A stretch of DNA of 64,000 nt from positions 1-64,000 of the forward strand of contig JAJDCP010000158.1 in assembly GCA_029260765.1 (NCBI GenBank), written 5' to 3'. The DNA is from Planctomycetota bacterium (lineage in GTDB: Bacteria; Planctomycetota; J058; JAJDCP01). Of the stretch, positions 42,316 through 51,524 are shown one piece after another. The notes under the pieces are model-generated. The model was not told the origin of the DNA. It was given only the letters and a program-made list of their open reading frames with translations, and did not search any database. Position numbers and translations under genes: made by a program. Each line of letters opens with the position of its first letter. Position 1 is the stretch's first letter.

Positions 42316-44175
42316 TCATTCTGAGGAAGCGGAGACCGCGGAGGCGATCGTAGGCGTCGGTTGATAGTCGGTGCCGATGCGGTAGCGGAGGATCTGCCGG
42401 AAGTTCCTGGTCCCCACAAACAGCGTCTCGACCGGTGCAAGGTTGCGGAAGAATCTGCCGATCCGCTCGTCTCCCAACCGGTAGTGGCCATCGTCCTCGA
42501 AGACGATCGCCGTCATTCCCACGAGCGCGTCCGCATCCGTCCAGCCGTTCCACACCAGCCCATCCTGGCCGAAGACGTTGCGGGAGGTGACCTGCAACGC
42601 GGGCACATAGAAGCTCAGCAACGCGGCCGTGTTGTACTCGTCATTGCCGACCAGGAACACGGGGCCTGGGATCTCCTGGCAGAGCTCTGCGACCCTGGGG
42701 GCCACCTGAGACCAGTCGGCGGGCTGACGCGGATTGATCGCGGGTAGCTGGAAGGGGAGGGGCAGGGTGTCCGACCAGAGGCCCAGGGTGAGGCTGGTCA
42801 GGATCAGCAGTGTGCTCGCGAAGGCCGGTGCAACGCGCCGCAGCGCGTGCAGCCAGCGCTCACGAAGAAACGTTGGAGCTGTGGTGACGAGCAGGGGCAG
42901 CAGTGGAATGAAGGCGATCGCCGGCCAGGAGAGCTTGACCTTGGCGACATTGGAGTAGAGGCCAAACGCCGCCAGCGGAATCAAGCCACACATCGCCAAC
43001 CATCGCTCTCCCAGCGGTCGCTGTTTCCAGCGCTTCAAGGCAAACACCAGCGCGGCCAGAAGAAACGGCAAGGCGAGGCCCACCTCTCCGAACAGCATGC
43101 CCACGAACAGCGGTAGGTTCCAGCTCTTGGCATGCGCCCTGGACAAGAACTGGAAGCGGATCGTCGCCCAATCATGCGTCGCTTCGTGCAGCACCACTGG
43201 AGCGAAGACCAGCGCCGCCGCAAGCGCGGCCAGCCACGGGCCGCGCGTCAGCAGTCGACGCCGATCGCTCACCACCAGAAACAGCCCAAGCGAGAGGATG
43301 AGCGAACCCATCGTGTACTTTCCGCAGAGCCCGAGACCTACCGCCAGACCGAAGGCGATCCAAGCAACTGCCTTGTCGGTGACCAGGGCGGACAATCCAA
43401 AGTCGACAGCCAACGCAAAGGCCGCGATCAGGATCGCGTCTGGAAAGGCGAACCAGCCTGCTCCGAAGAAAAAGGGCAGACTGTTGAAGAGCAGCACGGC
43501 GAGCAGCGCCTGATGCCGAGCATTCCGCCAGGTACCCTCGCGGTCGCCGGCCGCCGAGACCCCGGCCCCGGAGAGGAGCCGAAAGGTCGTTCTGTAGATG
43601 GCCAGCGAGGCGATCGCAGCCATCAGGATCGCGCCGATCCTGACCGCGAGCTCATTGTCCCCCAGCAGCGCGCTGCTTGCCCAGATCAACCAGGCCACCC
43701 CGCCCGGATGGTCGACGTACGCCCAGGAGAGGTGCTGCGCTCGGCACCAATGCAGCGCTTCCTGCGGAAGCAGGCTGATCGACGCAGCAAACACCAGACG
43801 CACAAGAAACAGCCACGCGATCATGGCAACCAGGGGCCCGTCCTTGGTGCCGCCCAGAGCCTGATCGTCGAGCAGGGCGAGACCGGCTTTCACGCAGACG
43901 ACGCCCAGCGTCAGGCTGCTGAGAAGCACGAGCGCAGACGGCGCAGGGCCGGTCGCTGCAACAAGACCCGCCTGCACCACGAGCGACCCGAGCAGTACGG
44001 CCAGCCCTTGATACCAACGGGGCTTGGGGGCTGCGCTCAGCCAAAGGACCAGGCCGGCGCCCATGCATCCCAGCAGATGGGCCCTTGTCGTGGGAAGTCT
44101 AAGGTAGACAAGGAAAACGGTAGTCAGCGTATAGATAGAGATGGAAACAACTACGGAATAGATCTCTCTCAACAT
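42316..44175 (-). CDS. GT39-type (ArnT/PMT-like) membrane glycosyltransferase
   Basis: About 619 residues. The ATG at 44175 is preferred over the one at 44205 because the latter overlaps the predicted -10 element of site C. Some twelve membrane helices are visible. The first loop carries the family motif EALHW...WAYVDHPGGVAWLIW, with the acidic residue and the DHP that bind the polyprenyl-linked sugar donor. Such enzymes transfer a sugar from a polyprenyl phosphate to lipid A or another acceptor on the periplasmic side. The C-terminal 120 residues form a periplasmic domain. Confidence 0.85.
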   Translation of the reverse strand: MLREIYSVVVSISIYTLTTVFLVYLRLPTTRAHLLGCMGAGLVLWLSAAPKPRWYQGLAVLLGSLVVQAGLVAATGPAPSALVLLSSLTLGVVCVKAGLALLDDQALGGTKDGPLVAMIAWLFLVRLVFAASISLLPQEALHWCRAQHLSWAYVDHPGGVAWLIWASSALLGDNELAVRIGAILMAAIASLAIYRTTFRLLSGAGVSAAGDREGTWRNARHQALLAVLLFNSLPFFFGAGWFAFPDAILIAAFALAVDFGLSALVTDKAVAWIAFGLAVGLGLCGKYTMGSLILSLGLFLVVSDRRRLLTRGPWLAALAAALVFAPVVLHEATHDWATIRFQFLSRAHAKSWNLPLFVGMLFGEVGLALPFLLAALVFALKRWKQRPLGERWLAMCGLIPLAAFGLYSNVAKVKLSWPAIAFIPLLPLLVTTAPTFLRERWLHALRRVAPAFASTLLILTSLTLGLWSDTLPLPFQLPAINPRQPADWSQVAPRVAELCQEIPGPVFLVGNDEYNTAALLSFYVPALQVTSRNVFGQDGLVWNGWTDADALVGMTAIVFEDDGHYRLGDERIGRFFRNLAPVETLFVGTRNFRQILRYRIGTDYQPTPTIASAVSASSE

Positions 44176-44203
44176 GTCCAGCCCACAGGTTGGTGGCGAG
44201 AAC

Positions 44204-44257
44204 ATGGTAGACGTTGCACATTACGTAGGAGTTGCTACACGGTGACTTTTTCGTAAT
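44204..44257 (-). promoter_or_regulatory. OmpR/PhoB-type box and -10 of the GT39 gene (site C)
   Basis: On the minus strand four repeats at 11-bp steps: ATTAC (44257-44253), GTCAC (44246-44242), GCAAC (44235-44231), GTAAT (44224-44220). Exactly ten bases later comes TACCAT (44209-44204) as -10. Spacing is identical to sites A and B. Confidence 0.76.
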
Positions 44258-44281
44258 GAAACGATTTCTGCGAGGGATGTG

Positions 44282-45757
44282 TCACGCTGCGCCCGAAGCT
44301 CTCCCCGTCGAGGTAGCATGCAGCCTGTCGTGCGCCAAGAGCAAAGGGAAACGCAGGATGAAGCTGCTGCCGCGGCCCACCTCTGAGCTGAGGCGTATCT
44401 CACCCCCATGGACATCGACGATCGAGCGTACCAGGCAGAGGCCCAGTCCGATACCGGGACCGGAGCGATCCGTAGCACAGCGATAGAAACGCTTGAAGAT
44501 CTTCTGTTGCTCCTCAGCGGGAATCCCGCAGCCGCTGTCCTGGACCTCGAGCTCGGCGCGCTCTCCCAGCTGGCGCAAGCCGACATGGACTTGCCCGCCC
44601 GCAGGCGTGTGCTTGATCGCATTGTCGAGCAGGTTGGCCAGCGCACGCTGCAGTATGCTCGCCTTGCCCAACATGAGGCATGGAAGATCGCTGATAGCCA
44701 AGTTGAGCTGCAGGTCGCGGTCTTCCAGCAGCGGACCATAGAGCTCGACCCCCTCCCGCACGACGGTCGCCAGGTCGACGGTCTCGAAGGTGTTGGCCGC
44801 CAGGCCGGCGTCCAGCTCGGCGATGTCGAGCATGCTGTTGATCATGCTCAGCAGGGTGTCGCATTCCTCGACCACAGAACACGCGAGGTTGCGTGGGTCA
44901 CGCTCCGGGCCTTGACTCTCGAGCAGCAGGGTCTCGGCCATCCCCCGCATACGCGTGATCGGGCTACGCAAATCATGGGCGATGTTGTCGTTGACCTCGC
45001 GCATCTCACGCATCAACACTTCCACCTGCTCGACCATCGCGTTGAAGGAACGGGTCAGGGCAAGCACTTCGCGGCCGCTCGCTTTGGGTGGCTCCACCCG
45101 GCGGTCGAAACGGCCCTGCGCGATCTCTTTGGCTGCCGAAGTGAGTCGCCGTACACCAGACAGTGCGCGTTCCCCCAGCCAAAACCCCACCAGGGCGCCC
45201 AACCCCGCCATTCCCAGGCTGAGCGGCACCAGGCTGGAACGCAACCAGGCCAGCAGCTTGTCACTCTCTTCGCAGGCAAGAGTGTAGGCCAGGATGAGCT
45301 CGGAGTCGATGGCCTTGACAATGGTCCGGGCTCGCGAGCCGTCACTCCGGTGCGCTCTGGTAAGGAAAAGGGTCTCTCCAGCGGCCACCCGCGCCAGGGT
45401 GCTGGGAGCATGTTGATAGTCACGCCATGCCAGCGTGTCGGAGCTCAGGAGCACGCGGCCGCGCGCGTTGTACACGCGGAACAACACATGTTCCGGCCCC
45501 TCTTCGAGGCATTCGCGCTCGATGTTGCGCCCGACCTCTGGCAGACCTCCGCTGCGCGCCACGCCGACGAACTCGCGAAGCTCGTTTTCCAGATCGGTCG
45601 TGATCTCACGCTCGAAGTAGGCAGCGACCGAAAAATAGGTCGTCACCGAGGTTGCCAGGCTGATCGCGAGCAACAGGGCCGCACAGGCCAGGGCGAGGCG
45701 CGTCGCTACCGAGCTTCCTTCAGTCTTGGCCGTTCTCAAGGCTGTAGCCCACTCCAC
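44282..45757 (-). CDS. Membrane sensor histidine kinase of the OmpR-type pair
   Basis: 491 residues. Membrane helix about residues 20-42, periplasmic sensor region about 43-165 (with three cysteines), second helix about 175-195, HAMP domain about 195-250, then the phosphoacceptor DNIAHDLRSPITRM. The ATP domain has LLDNAIKHTP, the G1 box DSGCGIP and the G2 box GIGLGLCLV. The start used overlaps the regulator gene by 38 bases; a later start cannot be excluded. It presumably phosphorylates the regulator encoded just upstream. Confidence 0.9.
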   Translation of the reverse strand: MEWATALRTAKTEGSSVATRLALACAALLLAISLATSVTTYFSVAAYFEREITTDLENELREFVGVARSGGLPEVGRNIERECLEEGPEHVLFRVYNARGRVLLSSDTLAWRDYQHAPSTLARVAAGETLFLTRAHRSDGSRARTIVKAIDSELILAYTLACEESDKLLAWLRSSLVPLSLGMAGLGALVGFWLGERALSGVRRLTSAAKEIAQGRFDRRVEPPKASGREVLALTRSFNAMVEQVEVLMREMREVNDNIAHDLRSPITRMRGMAETLLLESQGPERDPRNLACSVVEECDTLLSMINSMLDIAELDAGLAANTFETVDLATVVREGVELYGPLLEDRDLQLNLAISDLPCLMLGKASILQRALANLLDNAIKHTPAGGQVHVGLRQLGERAELEVQDSGCGIPAEEQQKIFKRFYRCATDRSGPGIGLGLCLVRSIVDVHGGEIRLSSEVGRGSSFILRFPLLLAHDRLHATSTGRASGAA

Positions 45758-46403
45758 GCACGGTTCGTATCAACCGCTTCTCGAACCCTTTGTTGATTTT
45801 TGAGCGCAGTCGACAGATGTTGGCCTCCACTACGTTGGTCTGGGGATCGAAGTTGTAGTCCCAGACATGCTGGATGATCATCGTCTTGGAGACTACGTGC
45901 CCGGCATTGCGCATCAGGTATTCGAGCAGAGAAAACTCTCGTGGCAGCAGCGCGATGGGGGTTCCGACTCGTGTCACGCTGCGTTTGAGCAGGTCCATTT
46001 CCATCTCGCCCGCGACCAGTCTGGTCGACTGCTGGGCCCCTGTGCTGCGTCGGATGATGGCCCGCAAGCGCTCGAGCAGCTCGACGAAAGCGAAGGGCTT
46101 CACCAGGTAGTCGTCGCCGCCCGCCTGCAAGCCCTTGATGCGATCGTCAAGAGAGCGCCGCGCGCTCAAAACGATCACGGGTACCTGTTTGCCCTCAAGC
46201 CGCAGGCGCTCGATCATGCTCAGACCATCGAGCCGAGGCAACATGACATCGACGATCGACGCGTCATAGGGTTGGGTCGAAAGAAGGACGAGCCCTTCTT
46301 CCCCGTCCGAGGCGACGTCGACGGCGAAACCTGCCTGCTGCAGCCCCTGTTTCACGAAGGCTGCGATCTTGGCATCATCCTCAACGATCAAGATCCTCAA
46401 CAT
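45720..46403 (-). CDS. OmpR/PhoB-family response regulator (PmrA/QseB-like)
   Basis: 227 residues. Receiver domain with acidic pocket VEDDAK, phosphorylated Asp in SIVDVMLPRLDG near residue 52, and Lys in LVKPFAF near residue 102. The C-terminal winged helix (residues about 125-225) ends with VVEANICRLRSKINKGF and TVRGVGYSL, typical of the family. It probably binds the 11-bp repeat boxes found at three promoters here, including one (site B) immediately upstream of its own gene, which points to self-regulation. The gene order regulator then kinase matches PmrAB-type systems, which control envelope modification. Confidence 0.92.
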   Translation of the reverse strand: MLRILIVEDDAKIAAFVKQGLQQAGFAVDVASDGEEGLVLLSTQPYDASIVDVMLPRLDGLSMIERLRLEGKQVPVIVLSARRSLDDRIKGLQAGGDDYLVKPFAFVELLERLRAIIRRSTGAQQSTRLVAGEMEMDLLKRSVTRVGTPIALLPREFSLLEYLMRNAGHVVSKTMIIQHVWDYNFDPQTNVVEANICRLRSKINKGFEKRLIRTVRGVGYSLENGQD

Positions 46404-46416
46404 ATTCTCGATATTC

Positions 46417-46493
46417 TTACATGTGTGTAATTTGCGAAGATTGCAGCAATGTAATGTTCGTGTCAGCTGCTAGTAATCATTGAATTGTACTTT
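46417..46493 (+). promoter_or_regulatory. OmpR/PhoB-type box (site B) between the regulator and ICMT-like genes, with flanking palindrome
   Basis: Plus-strand repeats at 11-bp steps: ATTGC 46440, GTAAT 46451, GTCAG 46462, GTAAT 46473. Ten bases later comes -10 TACTTT (46488-46493) for the ICMT-like gene. TTACA-TGTG-TGTAA at 46417-46430 adds a palindrome nearer to the regulator gene, which starts at 46403 on the other strand. Over 41 aligned bases, 27 match site A. Confidence 0.77.
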
Positions 46494-46557
46494 ATCAAGC
46501 AATCGCCGCGCAATCTCTTCCCGGGATTCAGGACTTTGTCGTTGGAGTTGATTTAGG

Positions 46558-47205
46558 ATGCTTGAAGAAGTTCAATCGAGTGGTGCTGCGTTGGAGTCTT
46601 CGGATTCTGGAAGCGCGGTTGATCACAAAAAGCCCGCCTGGATCATGCCGCGCTGGCTGTTCCGGCTGCGGGGCGTGCTCGCCGCGCCGCCGGTGCTCGC
46701 GGGCCTGGTGTTGCCCTCGATCGTGGGGCTGTCCCTGGTCTGGTGGCAGGCTGGCGGTGCCCTGGCCATCGTTCTGGCCACTTTGCTGCGCCTCTGGGCG
46801 CAACAGCACAACTTCTACCGCCTCAAACAGAAAAAGACCCTGGCAACCAGCGGTCCGTACGCGCTGACCCGCAATCCCTTCTACATTGCCAATGCAATGC
46901 TCTGCGGAGGCGCCGTCGCGATGTGCGGCCGGCCCTGGTTGGCCGGGATCAGCTTCGTCTGGGCCTTGTTGGTGTATCATCAGGTCGTTCGTTATGAGGA
47001 AGTGCGGCTGGTGCGGAAGTACGGCGCACCCTACCTGAAGTATCTGCGCGAAGTTCCCCGCTGGCTGCCGAGGCTGCGCGGGGTGCGGACGGCGACCATG
47101 GCCACTGGGCACCTGACCGCGGCCCTGCGGGCCGAGTTTCATTGCCTGCTCTTGATCTTGCCCTGCCTGGCACGTCCGTGGTTGTACGCCTGGTTGGGAG
47201 TCTGA
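46558..47205 (+). CDS. ICMT/PEMT-like membrane methyltransferase
   Basis: 215 residues with four or five membrane segments. The family block is GPYALTRNPFYIAN, then EEVRLVRKYGAPYLKYLREVPR with the conserved glutamate pair and Tyr. Members methylate prenylcysteine, phospholipid head groups or other membrane small molecules with SAM. As part of the OmpR-box regulon, a lipid or envelope substrate is more likely than a protein, which is an inference. Confidence 0.8.
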   Translation: MLEEVQSSGAALESSDSGSAVDHKKPAWIMPRWLFRLRGVLAAPPVLAGLVLPSIVGLSLVWWQAGGALAIVLATLLRLWAQQHNFYRLKQKKTLATSGPYALTRNPFYIANAMLCGGAVAMCGRPWLAGISFVWALLVYHQVVRYEEVRLVRKYGAPYLKYLREVPRWLPRLRGVRTATMATGHLTAALRAEFHCLLLILPCLARPWLYAWLGV

Positions 47206-47318
47206 GGGGCCCTGGCAGCCCCTGAGCCCTGCCGTAGGTTGCTGCTTGCGCCGAAAGGGCTCTTCCAACCTGTTCTCCGGTCACGAGCCCGGCACGACCC
47301 CCAATCGTGCAGCTCATT

Positions 47319-48695
47319 TCAGGTTTTCGGGGATCGGGGCGGCCGCATCCTGGACAGCTTGTACTGCAACGAGCGCAGGCTGATCCCGAGCGCGAGCGCC
47401 GTCCGTCGTCGATTCCCGTCCATGCGGGCCAGCGTGCTCTGGACCACCTCCGCCTCGAAGGCCTCCACCTGGTCTCGGAGCGACTCAGCGCAGATCGCAG
47501 GCGCGGCGCTACTCTCTCGCTGCTGCAGGATCGATTGCGGCAGATCCTCCAGCTCAATCTCTTCGCCCTCAGCGAGCAGGGAGGCCCTCTCCATCGCATT
47601 GCGCAGCTCGCGGATATTGCCCGGCCAATCGTAGCCTAGCAGAGCGTCCATTGCGGGCTCGGCGATCGTGGCCGGTCCAGACCGCAGCTTTTCGCGCTGA
47701 CGCTGTAGAAAATGCCTGGCCAGTAAGGGGATGTCGCCGCGCCTGTCAGCGAGGAGGGGGAGCCTCAGAACCCCAGCGCTCAGTCGGAAGAACAGGTCGT
47801 CCCTGAATCGGCCCTGACGACGCTCCACGTCGAGATCTCTGTTGGTGGCCGCCAGCACGCGGGCATTGCACTGAACCTGAGTGCTGCCTCCAACACGTTC
47901 GAAACGTCCATCCTCGAGGACGCGAAGCAGCTTTGCCTGCAGGCCGCTCTTCAGGTCGCCGATCTCGTCGAGGAAGATCGTGCCTGAGCCGGCGCGCTCG
48001 AAGCGCCCGCGGAACCGGCTGTGTGCCCCTGTGAACGCCCCTTTCTCGTGCCCGAACAGTTCGCTTTCGATCAGTGTGTCCGGTAGTGCCGCGCAGTTGA
48101 CGACAACGAACGGCTTTGTCTTGCGAGGTCCTCGCTGGTGGAGCGAGCGGGCAACCAGCTCTTTCCCGGTGCCACTTGCGCCCAGGATCAGCACGGGCAG
48201 GTCTACCGCTGCCAGTCGGTCGATACGGGATCGCAGTTTGCTGATCGATGTCTCGTTGCCCAGCAGCAGACCCTCGCCTTCCCCAACGAGCTTGGCGACG
48301 CGAGCTCTCAGCTCGCCAACTTCGTCCTTGAGCCCGCGAAGCTCGAGTGCGTTGCGGATGGTGACCCCCAGTGCCTCGATATCGAAGGGCTTCTCCACGA
48401 AGTCGTAGGCCCCGGCTCGTAGGGCTTCGACAGTGGTGCGCACGTTCCCGTAGGCCGTGATCACGATGACGCTCGGCGCGTCTACGCCTCTGCGGATGAC
48501 CGGCAGCAGCTCAAGGCCGTCGCGGTCAGCGAGCTTCATGTCGAGCAAGACGATATCGGGGGAGTGGCTGGCAACCAGTTGCAGGCCGGTCTCGGCATCT
48601 GCAGCCTCCAAGACTTCGTATTCAGGGAAAGCCCGTCGGATCGCTGCACGGATGGACGCTTCATCATCGATGGTCAGGACGGTGTGCACGCTCAA
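47319..48695 (-). CDS. NtrC-family sigma-54-dependent response regulator
   Basis: 458 residues. Receiver domain with DDEAS, phosphorylated Asp in IVLLDMKLADRDG near residue 52 and Lys in VEKPF. Central AAA+ domain: Walker A GASGTGKE, the sigma-54 contact motif GAFTGA (in GHEKGAFTGAHS), Walker B GTIFLDEIGDL, then WPGNIRELRN. The C-terminal Fis-type helix-turn-helix is ALALGISLRSLQYKL. It can therefore activate sigma-54 promoters. It is encoded directly after its likely kinase (17 bases between the genes). Candidate targets in this window are the paired-palindrome promoter of the epimerase operon and, less certainly, the small RNAs. Confidence 0.94.
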   Translation of the reverse strand: MSVHTVLTIDDEASIRAAIRRAFPEYEVLEAADAETGLQLVASHSPDIVLLDMKLADRDGLELLPVIRRGVDAPSVIVITAYGNVRTTVEALRAGAYDFVEKPFDIEALGVTIRNALELRGLKDEVGELRARVAKLVGEGEGLLLGNETSISKLRSRIDRLAAVDLPVLILGASGTGKELVARSLHQRGPRKTKPFVVVNCAALPDTLIESELFGHEKGAFTGAHSRFRGRFERAGSGTIFLDEIGDLKSGLQAKLLRVLEDGRFERVGGSTQVQCNARVLAATNRDLDVERRQGRFRDDLFFRLSAGVLRLPLLADRRGDIPLLARHFLQRQREKLRSGPATIAEPAMDALLGYDWPGNIRELRNAMERASLLAEGEEIELEDLPQSILQQRESSAAPAICAESLRDQVEAFEAEVVQSTLARMDGNRRRTALALGISLRSLQYKLSRMRPPRSPKT

Positions 48696-48711
48696 ATCTC
48701 CCCGGGGACCG

Positions 48712-50316
48712 CTAAGTCGTTCCTTCTGTCGATGGGGCGGCTGCCAAGCCCTGGGGCAGCTGACAACGGACCAACGCGCCGCCGGGCTGAGCTGGCTCCA
48801 GGCTCAATGCACCGCCATGTTCGAGAATGCACTTTCTAGCAAATGCGAAGCCAAGCCCCGTTCCTCCCGGTCGATGGGATACGAACGGTTGGCCGAGCTT
48901 TGCGCGCAGCTCGGGCGAGATGCCCCGGCCGTGGTCGCGGATCGTGACAAAGCAAGACTTCTCGCTGAGCCCGAGCTCGATTTCAACGCTCCCGCCCTGG
49001 CGGTGGGACTCGATCGCGTTCACGGCCAGGTTCTCCAGCGCCTCGCGCAGCGCCTGGGGCTTGCCCTGCACCTCAACGTCGGCGAGCACCGTCAAGGAGA
49101 TTTCGACAGCACGCTCCCTGCCAAAAGGGGCGAGTCCAGCGACGATTTCGAGTAGCAGCTCGCGCATGTCGACCTGGACGACGGATTCGTGATCGGAGGA
49201 AGCCAGCCGCATCAACCGGCGAACTGTGCGATCGGCGCGATCACTCTCTTGGATGATGATCTGTGCAACATCGGCGACAGTTTCGCTGTCCTGGTCGCCG
49301 CGAGATAGAATCTGCGCGTTGGCGCGGATGCCTGTCAGAGGATTCTTCAAGCTGTGGGCGACGCCGACGGCGAGTTGGCCCAACTCTGCAAAGCTCTTTC
49401 GCTGCGCCAGCTCTCTTTCCATCCGGTGCCGCTCGGTCGTCTCGTGGACAACCAGAACCACGGCAGCTTCCTCCTGCTCGGGGTCGTGTCTTTGCAGATC
49501 GAAACAGCGAAGTGTCTCTCCGTCCATGAGTCGAAACTCTGCTCTCTGTCCCGGACACTCCCGCAGCAGGCGCCGTCCGGCCTCCTCGAATGAGGTTCCA
49601 CCGGGGGGCAGCTTCAGTCTTTGGGCGGCGAGGTTTGCCGTGACGAGGCGCTCGCCCTGGTAGGCGAAAACGGCCGCCGGCAGGTTTGTGAGAACGCGCA
49701 AAACGAGCCGCTCTTGCTCGAGGATGTGGCGGCTTGCATAGCGGAATTGCCCGCGGGCGCTGAGCGCCGTCATTCCTGCCAGAATGCACACGCCGAGCAC
49801 TCCCAATAGCTGGAAGCGTCTGCGCAGCTGTTCCTTTTCCAGGGCTGCGATCTCGAGCCGGATCTCTCCCTCGTCGACCGACAGCTCTAACCGGCCTGCT
49901 TGAGCACCGAGAGGCACCTTGACGGTAATCGGTCTCCCGACAGGGAGTCGGTTCGAGTCCCAGTGGAAGATCGGGCCACTGGCCGAGGCGACAACAACCG
50001 ACAGGATTTCTGGCTCCACTTCCATCGCTTTGCTGACGCGGACGCGCAGGGCGGCCTCGGCTCTATTGCGCTTGTTCGGCTCGGTCGTGGAAGCTGCCGC
50101 CAGGCTGTCGGCGTCAGGCAGCAGCAGCCAGGCGATCGCTGTCGCCTCCTGTTCGAAGGCCTCGAGCATGATCGCTTCTTCCAGGCTGCGCTCCTGGAAG
50201 TGCATCGCCAGGAAGATCAACAATGCGGGCAGGCTCATGAATCCGAGTACGAGGGGGAGCGCAGTAGACAGCCGCCGCCGTGTTGTCTCTCTGCCTGTGC
50301 GCGTTTCTGTTTTCAA
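48712..50316 (-). CDS. Membrane sensor histidine kinase paired with the NtrC-type regulator
   Basis: 534 residues from a TTG start (moderately sure). Membrane helices about residues 18-40 and 172-190 enclose a periplasmic sensor region. A PAS-like region follows (about 215-300). The phosphoacceptor block is VGVAHSLKNPLTGI, and the ATP domain has LAVNAIESH, RDHGRGIS and GGTGLGFAF. NtrB/AtoS-like in layout. Paired palindromes lie about 140-170 bases upstream of its start, suggesting feedback by its partner. Confidence 0.9.
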   Translation of the reverse strand: MKTETRTGRETTRRRLSTALPLVLGFMSLPALLIFLAMHFQERSLEEAIMLEAFEQEATAIAWLLLPDADSLAAASTTEPNKRNRAEAALRVRVSKAMEVEPEILSVVVASASGPIFHWDSNRLPVGRPITVKVPLGAQAGRLELSVDEGEIRLEIAALEKEQLRRRFQLLGVLGVCILAGMTALSARGQFRYASRHILEQERLVLRVLTNLPAAVFAYQGERLVTANLAAQRLKLPPGGTSFEEAGRRLLRECPGQRAEFRLMDGETLRCFDLQRHDPEQEEAAVVLVVHETTERHRMERELAQRKSFAELGQLAVGVAHSLKNPLTGIRANAQILSRGDQDSETVADVAQIIIQESDRADRTVRRLMRLASSDHESVVQVDMRELLLEIVAGLAPFGRERAVEISLTVLADVEVQGKPQALREALENLAVNAIESHRQGGSVEIELGLSEKSCFVTIRDHGRGISPELRAKLGQPFVSHRPGGTGLGFAFARKCILEHGGALSLEPAQPGGALVRCQLPQGLAAAPSTEGTT

Positions 50317-50452
50317 ACTCGAGGGTCTCGCGCTGATGGCCTACGCTGGGGCGACACGGTCGGAGCGCCATGCTCTGATTGAGTCATTAGACGCTGGCGG
50401 GTCCTTGCACGCCAGCACTCTCCGGCTGCGTCGCCAGGTACCGCAAGGTGGG

Positions 50453-50485
50453 TGCAAGATCTTGCATGGCGTGCAAGTCTATGCA
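50453..50485. promoter_or_regulatory. Paired palindromes, probable NtrC-type upstream activating sequence (site U1)
   Basis: Perfect TGCAAGATCTTGCA (50453-50466), a 5-base spacer, then imperfect TGCAAGTCTATGCA (50472-50485). The same first palindrome with the same spacer is found at 55876-55908. It overlaps the end of the methyltransferase gene and lies upstream of the kinase gene on the minus strand. I found no convincing sigma-54 promoter between it and 50316. Confidence 0.65.
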
Positions 50486-51246
50486 CCTTGTCTCTCGGGC
50501 TCAATGGCACCACGAGACCAGCGGTCATCGGCGGCAGGTGAGTAAGTGCTGGAAGCGCCGCGTTTCTCGAGGACAAGGTACTTCTCTGTTGTCCAGAACG
50601 GGCCCACTGCCACGATGGACCGCAGCGCAAAGCCGCAGTCTTGCAACTCCGAGAGGAACTGGGGAAGCGTCGGGTAGCGGGTGTAGTCGACGTTCCTGCC
50701 CTTGATCGCCTTGAGCATACGGCGGAACGGGCCGAAACGGTGATAGTCGAAATAGGACACGATGAGATACCGGCGGGTTACGCGATGGAATTCCATCAAG
50801 AACGCGGCCCGACTTTCGGCAGACAAGATGTGATGGAGTAAACGGTTGCAGAAGATACTGTCGACGCTGCGGTCCCCCATGGGGATGTCACGTGCGTCCA
50901 GGTCCAGAAACTGCGCCGGGACGCCCAGGCGCTGGGATTCTCTCCAGGCCAGGAAGACCATCTCGCAGGAGACGTCGGCCTCGATGACGCGGCGCTGGGA
51001 CTCTGAGAGCGTGGACAGCAATCTCCCCGCTCCACACGGAACGTCCAGGACGGACTCACAATCAGCCAATCCTGAGAATATCGAAGAGACGGCACGCTGC
51101 TCCCGCAGATCGGTCCGCCTGCGCGCGCCTGTCGAGAACCTCTTCGAATAGGAGACTGCAGACGCTCTCTCCATGAAGCGTCGCTTGTATCCTTCTGTGC
51201 TTTCTTCGATCTTGACGTTCGTGGGAATCGGCCTCTTGTGGTTCAT
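50479..51246 (-). CDS. Class I SAM methyltransferase
   Basis: 255 residues; ATG preceded by AGGAG. The SAM loop is VLDVPCGAGRLLSTL near residue 68. MGDRSVDSIFCNRLLHHI and YLIVSYFDYHRFGPF follow, matching the layout of the methyltransferase at 41549. The N-terminal 45 residues are basic and unique to this copy. Substrate unknown. Its position between the sigma-54 kinase and the GT2-VTT gene suggests a role in the same glycan or lipid pathway. Confidence 0.72.
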   Translation of the reverse strand: MNHKRPIPTNVKIEESTEGYKRRFMERASAVSYSKRFSTGARRRTDLREQRAVSSIFSGLADCESVLDVPCGAGRLLSTLSESQRRVIEADVSCEMVFLAWRESQRLGVPAQFLDLDARDIPMGDRSVDSIFCNRLLHHILSAESRAAFLMEFHRVTRRYLIVSYFDYHRFGPFRRMLKAIKGRNVDYTRYPTLPQFLSELQDCGFALRSIVAVGPFWTTEKYLVLEKRGASSTYSPAADDRWSRGAIEPERQGA

Positions 51247-51524
51247 CGGGTCGCTCCTGTAATCAACCTACATGTGCCTCGCTGTAACAATGGATAGCGA
51301 GTGCTCTACTACTTTGAATCAAGAGCAAAAACCGGCCCAACGCTTGTAGTTGAGATACTTCGTCGACAGCGTTGTGTTATCATTGCATTTTCAGAGCTTG
51401 TGTAGTTGTTCGAGGACGCCTGTTGGTGTAGCTCCAAATCCAGGCACGCCCTACATGTACCGATTCTGCTGGGCTGCAGATTGGATCAGCCGCGAAGTGA
51501 TGGGCGGGTGTCTCTCTCAAGCGG

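Noticed and set aside
47206..47235. Terminator after the ICMT-like gene
   Set aside because: A short AGGGGC/GCCCCT hairpin exists but without a T-run, too weak to list.
50317..50452. Sigma-54 promoter between the U1 palindromes and the kinase gene
   Set aside because: Several TGGC sequences occur, but none has GC at the correct interval; the promoter may be of another type.
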